A DNA stretch of 64,000 nucleotides from Lysinibacillus sp. G4S2 (GCF_030348505.1 NZ_JAUCFJ010000002.1:5427413-5491412), one strand, 5' to 3'; positions 35,114 to 46,172 are shown, counted from the first letter of the stretch. Translations and numbers: made by a program. Notes: generated from the sequence alone by a model not told the origin.

Positions 35114-35827
35114 TTACTCCTGTTCAGGATTTCGTAAATAATATCCTACACCACGGCGAGTTACAATCCAAGCTGGATGACTAGGGTTATCCTCTATTTT
35201 TTCACGTAAACGACGAATTGTTACATCTACTGTTCGTACATCGCCGAAATAATCATAGCCCCACACAGTTTGCAGTAAATGCTCACGTGTCATTACTTGT
35301 CCAATATGTTTACCTAAGTAATGTAATAACTCAAACTCCCTATGTGTTAATTCGATTGACTCATCACGTTTCAATACTAAGTAAGCATCAGGCTGAATAA
35401 CAAGAGAGCCTACTACAATTTCATTGGACTCTTCTTGAGCCTCTTCGGCAGCAGGAGCTACCACTTGTAAGCGACGCATATTTGCCTTTACACGTGCAAT
35501 AAGCTCACGTGTACTAAATGGCTTTGTCACATAATCGTCTGCGCCCATTTCTAATCCTAATACTTTATCAATCTCAGAGCCCTTTGCTGTTAGCATAATA
35601 ATAGGAAAATCATATTTTTTGCGTATTTCTCTACAAACTTCCATCCCATCACGCTTTGGTAACATTATATCTAAAAGCATTAAATCTGGTTGCTCTTCCT
35701 CAACCTTCTCTAGTGCTTCATCTCCATCATAAGCACAAATAACTTTGTAGCCTTCTTTTATCAAATTAAACTGTAAAATATCTGCGATTGGTTTTTCATC
35801 GTCAACAACTAAAATTGTTTTGTCCAT
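35114..35827 (-). CDS. walR: WalR response regulator
   Basis: A 237-residue OmpR-type regulator. The receiver domain has the acidic pocket DD (9-10), the phospho-acceptor D53 in LLDIMLP, and K in VTKPF. The C-terminal winged helix ends [19 protein letters not shown]. It is the first gene of the walRKHIJ operon, six bases before walK. Confidence 0.95.
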   Translation of the reverse strand: MDKTILVVDDEKPIADILQFNLIKEGYKVICAYDGDEALEKVEEEQPDLMLLDIMLPKRDGMEVCREIRKKYDFPIIMLTAKGSEIDKVLGLEMGADDYVTKPFSTRELIARVKANMRRLQVVAPAAEEAQEESNEIVVGSLVIQPDAYLVLKRDESIELTHREFELLHYLGKHIGQVMTREHLLQTVWGYDYFGDVRTVDVTIRRLREKIEDNPSHPAWIVTRRGVGYYLRNPEQE

Positions 35828-35992
35828 CTATTTTCTCCCTTTCGCTATTTATCTATTTTTTAACTAAGTGTATTAGAGTGTATTTATTAATTAAAGTCAC
35901 TACTCTTAACTCTACCATGCTTTTAGCTTCTATGCATTATTCTAAATTCAAAGACATTATACGAAAGTGTATTGAACTATATTTCGACAAAT

Positions 35993-36006
35993 ATTTCTCG
36001 GGAAAT
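35993..36006. other. Candidate Noc-binding site
   Basis: ATTTCTCGGGAAAT differs at one position from ATTTCCCGGGAAAT, the palindrome bound by B. subtilis Noc. It lies upstream of walR, and noc is in this window. Confidence 0.5.
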
Positions 36007-36031
36007 AACTTAGATTTTATAAGAGCTATAC

Positions 36032-36062
36032 AAAAAGGCAGCCCTATTTTGGACTGCCTTCT
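36032..36062 (-). terminator. Terminator after the M23 peptidase gene
   Basis: AAAAAGGCAGCCC pairs with GGACTGCCTT with one mismatch, T-rich on the minus strand. Confidence 0.85.
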
Positions 36063-36073
36063 ATTCTAATGGA

Positions 36074-37534
36074 TTACTGACTTACATAAGATAATGGATT
36101 TACTAAAGAACCATCTTTCTCAACTTCAAAGTGTAAATGTGTACCTGTTGAATTTCCAGTAGATCCCATAATACCTATAACAGAGCCTTTTTCTACTACT
36201 TGTCCTACTTTAACATTAATTGAAGATAGGTGTCCGTATAGCGTTGTATAACCATTATTATGATTAATAACGATACGATTACCATAGCTACCTGAAGAGC
36301 CAGCTGCGACTACAACACCATTGTCTGAAGCTAAAATATTATAGTTACTAGGACGGGCAATATCAATACCACGATGGAATTCGCCCCAACGTTGACCCAT
36401 CTCACTTGAAATATAGCCACCTACTGTTGGCCACACAAATTCACCCGTACCACGAGAAGAAATCACCTTCGTACCAACTACTTCAATTTCATCAACTGAC
36501 TGTTGTATGATTTTTTCTTCTAATGCCACTTTGGATGTACGAGTCCCATTTTCAGACGTTAATAAATAAGATGTTTCTTTTTTTCCATTAACGCCTTGTT
36601 GTTTAATTACTTTTTCACCTTTATACATCGTCGGATCTTCTTTAACAATTTTCTTAAACGGAATTTCATCAGTAACTTTCTTTTCCTGCTTTACTTCAAG
36701 TGTTACAAATGGTTTAGCGACTGTTACGTTTAATGCTTGTCCGATTTGTAAAACTGTATCAACCGTGATGCCAGGATTTAATGCTAATAGCTCAGCTGTT
36801 GTTAAGCCATGTTTTTTGGCAACTGAGCCAAGAACATCGCCTGATTGAACTTTATATGTTTCTTGCTCGCGAGAACCTGTCATTAAATATTTCAAAGCTT
36901 CCTCAGGCGTCACAATAGCACTCGGGGCTACTTTTTGTGCTGCACCTGAAACTCCCTGTTTAATAGAAACATCTAAAAGGCGCGTTTCTCCAGTTTGTAA
37001 AGGTGGCATATTCGTAGATTGCTTGTTAGCATATAAACCATTTAACTCTTGCTGAGAAACATATTGTAGCTTTAGCATACGAATAGTATCTTCATAGGCT
37101 TTTGCATCCTTTAAAGAAACTACAGGCTTTTGATCTACGAATAATGTGAAAGCTGGAGATTGAGCTACTAAAGATTGCTCAATCTCTGCCAAAACCTCTG
37201 CATCTTTCGTTTCATCACTAAACACTTGCTCTGGGATTATTTTAACAGATGAACTAGCATCGATAGATAACTCTTTGTATTTTTGACTTGCCTCTTTTTC
37301 CTTTGATGCAATGATTTCTTGAACAGCTTTCTCATTAGAGACCGCACCAATATATTTATTTCCAACGTAAACGTGATAAATTTTATGTAAATCTTCTTTA
37401 TGATTTTCTTTTGCAAAACCTACATTAAACGTTAAACTTGTCATTAAAACTGTAATAATGGATACCTTTTTAATTGAAGAAAGATTGTAAGTGAATCTAC
37501 TATTTTTTTCTTCTCTAGACCAAAACGAACTCAT
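36074..37534 (-). CDS. LysM-G5-M23 murein endopeptidase
   Basis: A 486-residue exported protein. A basic N-terminus and hydrophobic segment (VSIITVLMTSLTFNVGFA) form a signal or anchor. A LysM domain (YKVQSGDVLGSVAKKHGL) lies near residues 235-280, a G5 domain near 290-365, and an M23 peptidase at the C-terminus with HRGIDIA and HLHFEV metal ligands. It probably cuts peptidoglycan cross-bridges. The ATG at 37534 has AAGGAG upstream; an in-frame TTG six codons earlier is less likely. Position next to walR suggests control by WalR, but I did not find a clear WalR box. Confidence 0.85.
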   Translation of the reverse strand: MSSFWSREEKNSRFTYNLSSIKKVSIITVLMTSLTFNVGFAKENHKEDLHKIYHVYVGNKYIGAVSNEKAVQEIIASKEKEASQKYKELSIDASSSVKIIPEQVFSDETKDAEVLAEIEQSLVAQSPAFTLFVDQKPVVSLKDAKAYEDTIRMLKLQYVSQQELNGLYANKQSTNMPPLQTGETRLLDVSIKQGVSGAAQKVAPSAIVTPEEALKYLMTGSREQETYKVQSGDVLGSVAKKHGLTTAELLALNPGITVDTVLQIGQALNVTVAKPFVTLEVKQEKKVTDEIPFKKIVKEDPTMYKGEKVIKQQGVNGKKETSYLLTSENGTRTSKVALEEKIIQQSVDEIEVVGTKVISSRGTGEFVWPTVGGYISSEMGQRWGEFHRGIDIARPSNYNILASDNGVVVAAGSSGSYGNRIVINHNNGYTTLYGHLSSINVKVGQVVEKGSVIGIMGSTGNSTGTHLHFEVEKDGSLVNPLSYVSQ

Positions 37535-37737
37535 CAATAAAGCTCCTTCCAACTTTAACCTTTCATAGGATTAATTACCCACAAGGATTTTTTGCACCAC
37601 TATACTGTACCATAAAGAAAATACGGTTTGGATATTTTCATCTTTTTGTAATGTAAATGTATTATTTATCTACAAACTGTTACATAATTCCTATTTTTTG
37701 AAGTTTCAAATAACCGGGCTCTTCACCAAAACGTGTG

Positions 37738-38017
37738 GTTGATTTCCGTTCCGACTGGGCGCTTTGTTGCTGTCGCTACGCTTTCGCACAGATAAAACAT
37801 TTGCCGCTGACGCTTCGCTTTCGCGCAGAGAAAACATTTGTAGCTGCCGCTTCGCTTTCGCTACAGAAAACATTTGTTGTTGCTGACGCTTCGCTTTCGC
37901 ACAGATAAAACAATTGCCGCTGACGCTTCGCTTTCGCACAGATAAAACATTTGCTGACGCTACGTTAGCACTTCGCTTTCGCACAGAGCAAAGCTTCCTA
38001 GGGGCGTCCGATGAGCC
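37738..38017. repeat. Dispersed repeat, copy 2, with internal tandem array
   Basis: Starts GGTTGATTTCCGTTCCGACT and ends AAGCTTCC, GGGGCGTCCGATGAGCC. Between them about six units of roughly 36 bp carry CTGACGCTTCGCTTTCGCAC then AGATAAAACATTTGC. The unit varies in length and sequence. An open frame runs through it by chance, but it is not a gene. Confidence 0.9.
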
Positions 38018-38114
38018 AATAACCGTATTTTTATGAAAATTTCAGCTTATGTAGGTTGAGCTACTGAGGGCAACACGTAGGCGTTATCATAGAATATAGT
38101 TTCTTTAACAAATA
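38018..38114. other. Spacer before purA end
   Basis: Contains GAGGGCAACACGTAGGCGTT, also related to part of the dispersed repeat family. No gene seen. Confidence 0.4.
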
Positions 38115-38149
38115 CAAAAAAGGCGTACCGTATACGGCACACCCTTTTG
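38115..38149 (-). terminator. Terminator after purA
   Basis: AAAAGGCGTACCGTATACGG with its partner CACACCCTTTT; T run on the minus strand. Confidence 0.85.
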
Positions 38150-38162
38150 TATTTTTCATTTA

Positions 38163-39452
38163 TTATGCTTCCCAAACGTCCACTAAAACGTTCGTTTGTT
38201 CACGTGCAGGACCAACAGAGAAAGTAGCAATTTGAATACCTGTTAATTCGCTTACACGTTCTACGTAGCGTCGTGCATTCTCAGGTAGCTCCTCTAATGT
38301 TTTGCAGCCTGTTACATCTTCTGACCAACCTGGAAGCTCTTCATACATTGGCTCACATTGTTCAATAATATGAAGATTTGCAGGATACTCCGTAATTGTT
38401 TCATCTTTATATTTATACGCTGTACAGATTTTCACTGTCTCTAAACCAGATAAAACGTCAATAGAATTAAGTGCAAGATGTGTAATACCACTTACACGAC
38501 GTGAATGACGTACTACTACTGTATCGAACCAACCTACACGACGTGGGCGACCTGTTGTCGTACCATATTCACGACCTACTTCACGAATTTGCTGACCCAC
38601 TTCATCAAATAATTCAGTTGGGAACGGACCATCACCAACACGAGATGTATAGGCTTTAGATACACCAATAACACTTGTAACTAGTGATGGACCAACGCCA
38701 GCACCGATCGCTACACCTCCGGCAACAGGATTCGAAGATGTTACAAATGGATACGTACCTTGATCGACATCAAGTAAAATGCCTTGTGCACCTTCAAATA
38801 ACACTTTGCCGCCCTCATCAAGTACATCATTTAAGATTTTAGACGTGTCTGTTACATATTTTGCGATTTCTTGTCCATAGCCGTAATATTCCTCGAAAAT
38901 TTCTTCGAATGTTACACCTTCAACTTCATAGAATTTCTCGAATAATTTATTCTTAATTGCTAAATTATGACGTAGTTTTTCTTCAAATACATCCTTGTCT
39001 AATAAATCAGCCATACGGATACCGATACGTGCTACTTTATCTTGATAGCAAGGTCCAATCCCTTTACAAGTCGTACCAATTTTATTATCGCCACGGCTTT
39101 CCTCATCAGCGATATCTTGTTTGATATGATAAGGTAAAATAACATGTGCACGGTTAGAAATACGTAGATTATCCGTATCAATCCCACGCTCTTGCAATCC
39201 TCTAAGCTCAGTTACTAATGACTTTGGATTAACAACCAATCCATTTCCGATTACTGAAGTTTTTTCTTTATAAAAAATACCTGATGGAATTAAATGTAGC
39301 TTATAAGTTTCACCATCAAATTTAATAGTATGTCCTGCATTATCGCCACCTGCAAAACGAGCGATTGCATCGGCTTTTTGTGAAAGGAAATCTGTAATTT
39401 TACCTTTTCCTTCGTCTCCCCACTGTGTTCCTACAACTACTACTGATGTCAT
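38163..39452 (-). CDS. purA: Adenylosuccinate synthetase
   Basis: A 429-residue enzyme, the usual family length. It opens [19 protein letters not shown], the GTP-binding signature, and has [16 protein letters not shown] and [13 protein letters not shown]. It joins IMP and aspartate, using GTP, in AMP synthesis. The ATG at 39452 has GGAGGTG upstream. It is transcribed alone. Confidence 0.97.
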   Translation of the reverse strand: MTSVVVVGTQWGDEGKGKITDFLSQKADAIARFAGGDNAGHTIKFDGETYKLHLIPSGIFYKEKTSVIGNGLVVNPKSLVTELRGLQERGIDTDNLRISNRAHVILPYHIKQDIADEESRGDNKIGTTCKGIGPCYQDKVARIGIRMADLLDKDVFEEKLRHNLAIKNKLFEKFYEVEGVTFEEIFEEYYGYGQEIAKYVTDTSKILNDVLDEGGKVLFEGAQGILLDVDQGTYPFVTSSNPVAGGVAIGAGVGPSLVTSVIGVSKAYTSRVGDGPFPTELFDEVGQQIREVGREYGTTTGRPRRVGWFDTVVVRHSRRVSGITHLALNSIDVLSGLETVKICTAYKYKDETITEYPANLHIIEQCEPMYEELPGWSEDVTGCKTLEELPENARRYVERVSELTGIQIATFSVGPAREQTNVLVDVWEA

Positions 39453-39726
39453 AATCAGCACCTCCGTTAGATACGATTTGTATCTCAATTTTTAAGCCGT
39501 TAATTATTGTAACAATGATAGAAACGCCTAGTCAACAAAAAAAAGTTAAAAACACGAACATAAAATCAAATAAAATGATTCAACGTTCGTGTTTAATAAC
39601 AGAATGGTATGAATATTATCTAACATTCAGATTAATTCCGTCTTGGCGTAATCGCAAACGTTAAATTCCTCTTTTTCAATCGGTGTTTGGCCAAACATGA
39701 AAAGAACTACATTTGCATTCATCTCA
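39453..39726. promoter_or_regulatory. purA upstream region with inverted repeat
   Basis: AAACACGAAC (39550-39559) and GTTCGTGTTT (39585-39594) form a perfect 10-bp inverted repeat. It resembles paired PurR boxes (CGAA cores), but the spacing is 2-3 bases longer than usual. It could instead be a hairpin ending the dnaB operon. Confidence 0.4.
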
Positions 39727-39839
39727 GAGCTCTTTCCTGGTGGCGCCCGATGAGCCACTTCGCTAGCGCTCCAAGGTCTCATCTGTGACGCTGATCCCCA
39801 AGAAGTCGCCCAGTCTTCACTCCTATTGGTGATGAGCCA
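39727..39839. repeat. Dispersed repeat, copy 3 (partial)
   Basis: Carries TTTCCTGGTGGCGCCCGATG, GGTCTCATCTGTGACGCTGA and TCCCCAAG, all shared with copies 4 and 5. The GTTGATTTCCG end is missing. Confidence 0.7.
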
Positions 39840-39848
39840 AAAAAATAT

Positions 39849-41210
39849 TTAATCACGTGGTGGTGGCGGCGGCATTTGCGACCAATCCACATTAATGAAT
39901 TTATTGAATTCTTTTTTAAAAGCAAGTGTAACTGTACCTGTTGGACCGTTACGCTGTTTAGCAATAATAATCTCAATCATATTTTTACTCTCGGACTCCT
40001 TATCGTAATAATCATCACGATATAAGAAGGCAACAATATCAGCATCTTGCTCAATACTTCCCGATTCACGTAAGTCACTCATCATTGGTCGCTTATCTTG
40101 ACGTTGCTCAACGCCACGAGATAACTGTGATAATGCAATGACTGGAACCTTTAATTCACGCGCTAAATGTTTTAAAGAACGTGAAATCTCAGATACCTCT
40201 TGCTGACGGTTCTCCCCTGCTTTACCACTACCTTGAATAAGTTGTAAATAGTCAATCAAAATCATACCGAGGCCATGCTCTTGTGCTAAACGTCGACATT
40301 TTGCGCGAATTTCATTGATACGTACACCCGGTGTATCATCAATAAAAATTCCTGAATTTGATAAACTCCCCATTGCCATAGTTAGTTTACCCCAATCTTC
40401 TGTTGTTAAAGCACCAGTACGTAAAACTTGTGCATCTATATTTCCCTCTGCACAAAGCATACGCATAACTAGCTGCTCAGCACCCATCTCTAAGGAGAAG
40501 ATCGCAACATTTTCCCGCGCTTGAACGGCAACACTTTGTGCGACATTCAATGCAAAGGCTGTTTTCCCTACAGATGGACGTGCCGCAACAATAATTAAAT
40601 CGTTACGCTGGAAGCCAGCTGTTATATGGTCTAAGTCACGGAAGCCTGTCGGAATACCTGTAACATCACCTTTTTGTGATTGAAGCTGCTCAATGTTATC
40701 AAAGGTTTCCACCAATACGTCTTTAACATGCTTAAAGTCACCCGCATTTTTACGACTGGCTACCTCCATCATTTTCTTCTCTGCTTCACCAAGTAATGCC
40801 TCTACCTCATCTTCACGAGTATAGCCATCTTCTACTATTTTAGTAGCTACACGAATTAAACGACGTAATAGAGCCTTTTCTTCGACAATTTTCGCATAGT
40901 GTGCGACGTTAGCAGCTGTAGGGACAGCATTGGCGAGCTCTAGTAAATACGATAGCCCGCCAACATCCTCAATTTCTTTTTTAGCTGATAATTCTTCAGT
41001 AACTGTGACAACATCTATCGCTTTCCCTTGATCACTTAAACGTAGCATCGTTTCGAAAATTTGCTTATGTGCATTATGATAAAAATCATCTGCTAGTAAA
41101 ATTTCAGATGCAGTGATTAACGCTTGAGGATCAAGGAAAATTGCACCGATAACCGATTGCTCCGCTTCCCGGTTATGCGGTGGGACGCGGTCCATCATCG
41201 GTTCATTCAT
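39849..41210 (-). CDS. dnaB: Replicative DNA helicase
   Basis: A 453-residue hexameric helicase (DnaB in Gram-negatives, DnaC in B. subtilis). The N-terminal domain begins at PPHNREAEQSVIGAIFLDP. The RecA-like domain has Walker A ARPSVGKTAFAL and SLEMGAEQL. It unwinds DNA at the fork. The gene follows rplI by 13 bp in the yybS-gdpP-rplI-dnaB operon. Confidence 0.95.
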   Translation of the reverse strand: MNEPMMDRVPPHNREAEQSVIGAIFLDPQALITASEILLADDFYHNAHKQIFETMLRLSDQGKAIDVVTVTEELSAKKEIEDVGGLSYLLELANAVPTAANVAHYAKIVEEKALLRRLIRVATKIVEDGYTREDEVEALLGEAEKKMMEVASRKNAGDFKHVKDVLVETFDNIEQLQSQKGDVTGIPTGFRDLDHITAGFQRNDLIIVAARPSVGKTAFALNVAQSVAVQARENVAIFSLEMGAEQLVMRMLCAEGNIDAQVLRTGALTTEDWGKLTMAMGSLSNSGIFIDDTPGVRINEIRAKCRRLAQEHGLGMILIDYLQLIQGSGKAGENRQQEVSEISRSLKHLARELKVPVIALSQLSRGVEQRQDKRPMMSDLRESGSIEQDADIVAFLYRDDYYDKESESKNMIEIIIAKQRNGPTGTVTLAFKKEFNKFINVDWSQMPPPPPRD

Positions 41211-41223
41211 GGATTGCCGCCCC

Positions 41224-41670
41224 TTATTCTTCCGTTACATGAACTTTTAATGTTGCAGATACTTCATGATGTAGTTTTACAGGTACATTTGTAAATCCTA
41301 GCGCACGAATTCCATCACTTAAAGTCATTTTACGTTTATCAATTTTAAAGCCATGTGCTTTTTGAAGTGCATCAGCAATTTGCTTTGTAGATACTGAACC
41401 AAATAGGCGACCACCTTCACCTGATTTTGCTTTTAATTCTACTGTTAAAGCCTCTAATTTTTCTTTTAATTCTTTTGCTTCAGCTAATTCTGCAGCAGCA
41501 TTTTTAGCTTCTAATTTCTTTTGCCCTTCTAATTGACTCATTGACTGTGCATTTGCTTCGGCCGCATAGCCATTTTTAATTAAGAAATTTTGTGCATAGC
41601 CATCTGCTACATTTTTAATTTCTCCTTTTTTCCCTTTTCCTTTAACATCTTTTAAAAATACTACTTTCAT
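41224..41670 (-). CDS. rplI: 50S ribosomal protein L9
   Basis: A 148-residue protein beginning [19 protein letters not shown] and [14 protein letters not shown], the L9 signature, with a long helix and C-terminal rRNA-binding domain. It overlaps the end of gdpP by four bases. Confidence 0.97.
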   Translation of the reverse strand: MKVVFLKDVKGKGKKGEIKNVADGYAQNFLIKNGYAAEANAQSMSQLEGQKKLEAKNAAAELAEAKELKEKLEALTVELKAKSGEGGRLFGSVSTKQIADALQKAHGFKIDKRKMTLSDGIRALGFTNVPVKLHHEVSATLKVHVTEE

Positions 41671-43640
41671 GATTCCGAACTCCCTTCGAGTACCTCATTT
41701 ATGGCCTCTTCTAAATATTTTTTTACTCCAGCAATGGAATTTGCTTCGATTTGGCAAGCTGCATTCGTTAAATGCCCACCGCCGCCAAGCTTTTCCATAA
41801 CAAGCTGTACGTTTACCTCGCCAAGTGATCTTGCACTTATGCCGATTTTGCCATCTGAACGATGTGCTATGACAAAGGAAGCACTAACATCCTTCATTGT
41901 TAGTAAAATGTCTGCGGTTTGCGCAATTAGTACAGAATCATACACTTTTGCTTCTTCACCTACAGCAATAGCAACACCTGGCTTCACGAACTTAACAGTT
42001 TGCACTATTTTAGAACGCTCAATATACGTATCGACATCTTCTTTTAGTAATCGCTGTACTAACACTGTATCGGCACCATTTGTCCGTAAATATGAAGCTG
42101 CTTCAAAAGTACGGGCTCCTGTACGCAGTGTAAAACTCTTCGTATCTACAATAATTCCCGCCAGTAATGCAGTAGCCTCTAGCATATTAATCTTTGCCCG
42201 TTTTGGTTGATATTCGAGTAACTCTGTCACAAGTTCAGCTGTGGACGAAGCATACGGCTCCATATAAACAAGCGTTGGATTTTCTATAAAATCCTCACTT
42301 CTACGATGGTGATCAATCACTACAACTTTTTCAGCCAGCTTCAATAGATGTGAATCGATGACTAGATTTGGTTTATGCGTATCGACAATAACGAGCAATG
42401 ACTTTTCTGTCATTCTTGTCGCAGCTTCCTCAGGTGTTAGGAAATTTTCATAGAAATCCGATTTACTCTCAATTTCACTCATTAAACGCGTTACACTGCC
42501 GTTTAATTCGTCAAAATTTAAGATGACATAGCCCTTTACATCATTCATCTGTGCCATTTTACGTACACCAACAGAGGCACCAATAGAGTCCATATCAGGG
42601 TTTTTATGTCCCATAACAAACACTTGATCACTATCCTGAATTAAATCACGTAATGCATGGGAAATAACACGTGCTCTAACGCGCGTACGTTTCTCAACTG
42701 GATTCGTTTTCCCACCATAGAATTTTAGCTTTCCGCTAGGTTGCTTGATGGCAACCTGATCACCACCACGACCTAAAACAAGATCTAGACTTGATTGTGC
42801 TAATTCACCAAGTTCTACTAATGAAGATGATCCTGCACCAACACCAATACTTAATGTTAATGACATATTTTTTTGCGCTGTTTTTTCTCGAATGGTATCT
42901 AAAATAGCAAATTTTTTCTTTTCAAGCTCCATTAAAATGGATTCGTTTAATACAGCTAAAAAACGATCAGATGATATTCGTTTCACAAATATCCCTTGCT
43001 CAGCCGCCCAATCATTAACAATGGATGTCACCATCGTATTCGTTAAACTACGCGGTTGATCATCCATTGCTTGCGTAATTTCGTCATAGTTATCAACAAA
43101 TAAAATCGCAATGACTGTACGATCTGCATAATATTGTTTTTCAATAGCTATTTGCTCAGTAATATCAAAGAAATATAGCAAATTCTCTTCTTTTTTATAA
43201 TAAACTCGGTACTTACGATCACGGAGCGTAATTGTATCTTCGTTGGTCTCCTCGGACTTCATTAGCACGTAGATGTCATCAGATATATTAACGATTCCTT
43301 CACCTACTAAATTTTCCATATTCAAAACACTTTGCATATATGGATTCGACCATTCTATTTCATATTGCTCATTTACAAGTAAAATTCCAATTGGCATTTC
43401 TAGCAATGCTTCTTCCCCAACTTTTTTCATGCGGAAGGAGATGGATTCAATATACTTTTCTGTTTCTTCAAAGGTAATCTGTTCTACCTTCCACGTATAG
43501 GCTACTAATAGAACAAAACCTACTCCATAACCAATACCTACCCCGATATTCCAAATACATAGAAGCACGAACGTCACAATGCCAAAAATGGAAAGAACAA
43601 AAAGCGGATAGCGAATTGGTCGTTTTCTAAAAGTCCCCAC
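41667..43640 (-). CDS. gdpP: Cyclic-di-AMP phosphodiesterase
   Basis: A 657-residue membrane protein (YybT). Two membrane segments lie within residues 10-52, followed by a degenerate PAS domain, a degenerate GGDEF domain (near 170-300), and DHH-DHHA1 domains with [18 protein letters not shown] and VIDHHRRSE. It hydrolyses c-di-AMP to pApA, affecting wall and potassium balance. The start is a GTG at 43640, 12 bp after yybS. Confidence 0.93.
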   Translation of the reverse strand: MGTFRKRPIRYPLFVLSIFGIVTFVLLCIWNIGVGIGYGVGFVLLVAYTWKVEQITFEETEKYIESISFRMKKVGEEALLEMPIGILLVNEQYEIEWSNPYMQSVLNMENLVGEGIVNISDDIYVLMKSEETNEDTITLRDRKYRVYYKKEENLLYFFDITEQIAIEKQYYADRTVIAILFVDNYDEITQAMDDQPRSLTNTMVTSIVNDWAAEQGIFVKRISSDRFLAVLNESILMELEKKKFAILDTIREKTAQKNMSLTLSIGVGAGSSSLVELGELAQSSLDLVLGRGGDQVAIKQPSGKLKFYGGKTNPVEKRTRVRARVISHALRDLIQDSDQVFVMGHKNPDMDSIGASVGVRKMAQMNDVKGYVILNFDELNGSVTRLMSEIESKSDFYENFLTPEEAATRMTEKSLLVIVDTHKPNLVIDSHLLKLAEKVVVIDHHRRSEDFIENPTLVYMEPYASSTAELVTELLEYQPKRAKINMLEATALLAGIIVDTKSFTLRTGARTFEAASYLRTNGADTVLVQRLLKEDVDTYIERSKIVQTVKFVKPGVAIAVGEEAKVYDSVLIAQTADILLTMKDVSASFVIAHRSDGKIGISARSLGEVNVQLVMEKLGGGGHLTNAACQIEANSIAGVKKYLEEAINEVLEGSSES

Positions 43641-43652
43641 TACATCAGCCCC

Positions 43653-44594
43653 TTATTCTTGAGTTTTCCCTTTCACAAGTGAACGTACATCGAAACCTAA
43701 ATCTAATATACCTAGCAATATCATAAAGGATGCTAATGGTAAGGCTAACAAAGTAGCTATCCATTTGACACCATTCGGCATTCCCTTTTTAGAAATGAAA
43801 TAATGTATAAAGGAAATCCCCTGCAGAATTAGTAACACCCATAAAATATAAGAAACATTTAAAACAATAATATCTAATGTAGATCCAAGTTCTGGACGCA
43901 TAAATAAATTAATGCACAACACAATCATGTAATACCACAGAATAGATCGTGGTAGACGCATATTTTGAAACGGTGCAAATTTCGGTACGTCTAAACCAAG
44001 ACGTTTTAATACAGGTAAATTTAACGTTATGATAATAAATGCTGCGAAAAATGCAGAGATTGTTACTGTTGCAGGTATTGTCAGCTCAATTGTTTTTAAC
44101 ATTGCATCAATCATCTCTGGCTGAAATACTTCTTGACCTGTCACACTTTTTGCAAGTTCATTTGATTGCTCATAATTTTCACGTAAAAGCTCCAAGCTCA
44201 TGTTAATTATGTTGATACCAGCAAATTGCACATAGGCTACATAGACAATTGTCGATGATAGAAGAAAAGCAATCCCAGATGACATGAATAGGTAAAGTTT
44301 GCTCTTCTTTAAATAAATTGCATTTCCTATAATGACACCAATTAATGCCAAAATAAAGGCAAATGGCAACATAGTTATGCCACTCGTTAAAGTGGTTAAG
44401 GTACAGCCTACTACTGCTACGAGTATTGATGAGGAACGCTTGTAATTTGCGCTATACCAAGCAATCGGCAGTGGAGCAAATATTAGACCTACTATAAAAA
44501 TAAGTGGTACGTATGCTGAAATAAGCATTAGAATCGTAAAGATTGCGACCATCATTGAGCCTTGTACAAGCGCCTTTGTTTGATTATTCGGCAT
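43653..44594 (-). CDS. yybS: YybS-family membrane protein (DUF2232)
   Basis: A 313-residue protein with about eight hydrophobic segments, matching the YybS/DUF2232 family by position (directly before gdpP) and general pattern. It may be the S-component of a transporter or a membrane organiser; the function is not established. Confidence 0.8.
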   Translation of the reverse strand: MPNNQTKALVQGSMMVAIFTILMLISAYVPLIFIVGLIFAPLPIAWYSANYKRSSSILVAVVGCTLTTLTSGITMLPFAFILALIGVIIGNAIYLKKSKLYLFMSSGIAFLLSSTIVYVAYVQFAGINIINMSLELLRENYEQSNELAKSVTGQEVFQPEMIDAMLKTIELTIPATVTISAFFAAFIIITLNLPVLKRLGLDVPKFAPFQNMRLPRSILWYYMIVLCINLFMRPELGSTLDIIVLNVSYILWVLLILQGISFIHYFISKKGMPNGVKWIATLLALPLASFMILLGILDLGFDVRSLVKGKTQE

Positions 44595-44966
44595 TGAAAA
44601 CCTTCCTTTTTTCAGTCAAACTTACTGTCCTTTATTGTACCATCTTTTCACGTTATTGAACAAAAAACGCTAAGAACAACCATATGCTTTGTCATTAATT
44701 TTGTAGAACCCATGACTAAGATGTTAAAAACATAGCTATATGGGAGATTTTTTATCGAAAGAGCACTTAATATTACAATTTGTCACATGAAAAAAGGCTT
44801 TTAATCGAAATGATTATAAGCCGTCTTGTTTTAAAAATGTCCTTAGTCGATTGTTTCTCAATCTCTAACATTGCATCTTTTCTTTATTCATGTCTAGTAA
44901 GAGTGTAATAAATTCTCATAATAATAGCAAATGGTAATATATAGAGCAATTACTGAGATAAACTAA
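44595..44966. other. Intergenic stretch before yybS
   Basis: It contains the yybS promoter region, with no clear consensus seen, and the hairpin at 44791-44822. No gene was found. Confidence 0.4.
44791..44822 (-). terminator. Hairpin with T tail, no obvious gene
   Basis: On the minus strand GGCTTATAATC pairs with GATTAAAAGCC and TTTTTTCATG follows. There is no minus-strand gene just upstream of it. Confidence 0.55.
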
Positions 44967-45136
44967 GCTCATCACCATAACGTGCAGTTGATTTCCGTTC
45001 CGACCGGGCGCTTTCCTTGGGGCGTCGGGCCAACACGAAGTTGGTCACGAAGGCGTTATCACAGAACGGGATGCTTTTAGCCTTCTTTCCCCTCCCCGCT
45101 TCGCTCCAGGGTCTCATCTGTGACGCTAATCCCCAA
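44967..45136. repeat. Dispersed repeat, copy 4
   Basis: Begins GCTCATCACCATAACGTGCA, then TTGATTTCCGTTCCGACCGG and GGCGTCGGGCC, and ends CATCTGTGACGCTAATCCCC. It shares both ends with other copies but has different middle modules. Confidence 0.8.
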
Positions 45137-45169
45137 TAATTAGATATACTTAATATAGGAGGTGATAAG

Positions 45170-45781
45170 ATGAATAAATGGCTAACAGGTTGGAGCATAT
45201 TCATTTTTTCAATTGGAGGACTAGTAATATTACTAATATTCGGGACTGTCTTTTCATTATTTAATTATAGGGCATCGTTGACACAAGATGAAAAAGAGGA
45301 GGAAAAGGTAATTTCACAAGCAGAACAATACATACAAGAGAAATATCCAACTATGAAATACGAAATCCCCCATGTCCTTTATGATAGTGATGATCAATAT
45401 CCTGATTTTGAATATGCTGCAATGATTTTAAATACAGAAACACAAAAAACGTTCAAGGTTTATGAAAATAAAAATACGAAACAAATAGAAGACGATATAA
45501 CAATTCAAGAAGAAGCAAAATTCATAGAACAATTAAGACCAGAAGTTTATAGTTATATAACTAAAACATTTGGGGAACCGGAAAGTATTTCATTTACGCC
45601 CACATATCATACAAGAGGTACACCTACGCTTAATATTCGATTAAATAACAAAAAAGAAGAAATAAACGAAGAAATGTTTCAATCTTTTATTGATTATTTA
45701 CAGCAAGAATTGAATGTTGAACATGCATATGTAAATTTTTTGTATGATAATGAAACTGAAGCATGGAGTACGGATTTTTAA
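45170..45781 (+). CDS. Hypothetical membrane-anchored protein
   Basis: A 203-residue protein with one N-terminal membrane segment (about 8-32, WSIFIFSIGGLVILLIFGTV) and a charged extracytoplasmic domain. TAGGAGGTGATAAG precedes the ATG. I do not recognise the domain. Its middle, from QAEQYIQEKYPTMKYE, recalls small Bacillus lipoproteins of unknown role, but there is no lipobox cysteine. Confidence 0.75.
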   Translation: MNKWLTGWSIFIFSIGGLVILLIFGTVFSLFNYRASLTQDEKEEEKVISQAEQYIQEKYPTMKYEIPHVLYDSDDQYPDFEYAAMILNTETQKTFKVYENKNTKQIEDDITIQEEAKFIEQLRPEVYSYITKTFGEPESISFTPTYHTRGTPTLNIRLNNKKEEINEEMFQSFIDYLQQELNVEHAYVNFLYDNETEAWSTDF

Positions 45782-45786
45782 ATAGA

Positions 45787-45820
45787 GCATGGGAGTATAT
45801 TTTTCCCATGTTTTATTTTT
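45787..45820 (+). terminator. Terminator after the hypothetical membrane gene
   Basis: CATGGGA pairs with TCCCATG, followed by TTTTATTTTT. Confidence 0.85.
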
Positions 45821-45850
45821 ATTTAACAAACGATGCTTTAACACATTTTT

Positions 45851-46112
45851 GGCTCATCACCAAAAATTGCGGATGACATTTTTTAAAATATATGCGTTGT
45901 ATATTAGTTGATCTTCGTTCCGACTGGGCTACTCCTTGGGGATCAGCGTCACAGATGAGACCTTGGAGCGAGCAACGCGAGTGAAGCGGCTCATCGGACG
46001 CCCCCAGGAAGCTTTGCTCTGTGCGAAAGCGTAGCGACAGCAACAACAAATGTTTTCTGTAGCGAAAGCGTAGCGGCAGCTACAAAGCGCCCAGTCGGAA
46101 CGGAAATCAACC
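45851..46112. repeat. Dispersed repeat, copy 5, complete palindromic element
   Basis: GTTGATCTTCGTTCCGACTG (45907 on) is mirrored by CAGTCGGAACGGAAATCAAC (ending 46111), with arms of 23 bp and one mismatch. Inside are two CGAAAGCGTAGCG tandem units and TCATCGGACGCCCCCAGGAA, in the opposite orientation to copy 2. Confidence 0.9.
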
Positions 46113-46172
46113 GCACGTTTTAGTGGATAGCCACATTTTTTATATTTCTACATAAATTTAAAATTAAGTACA

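Noticed and set aside
37706..37984. Open reading frame of 92 codons on the minus strand
   Set aside because: It is made of the 36-bp tandem repeat units and has no ribosome site; the repeat gives a chance open frame.
39550..39594. PurR operator pair upstream of purA
   Set aside because: The inverted CGAAC cores are spaced slightly too far apart and the boxes are incomplete, so it is kept only as an uncertain inverted repeat.
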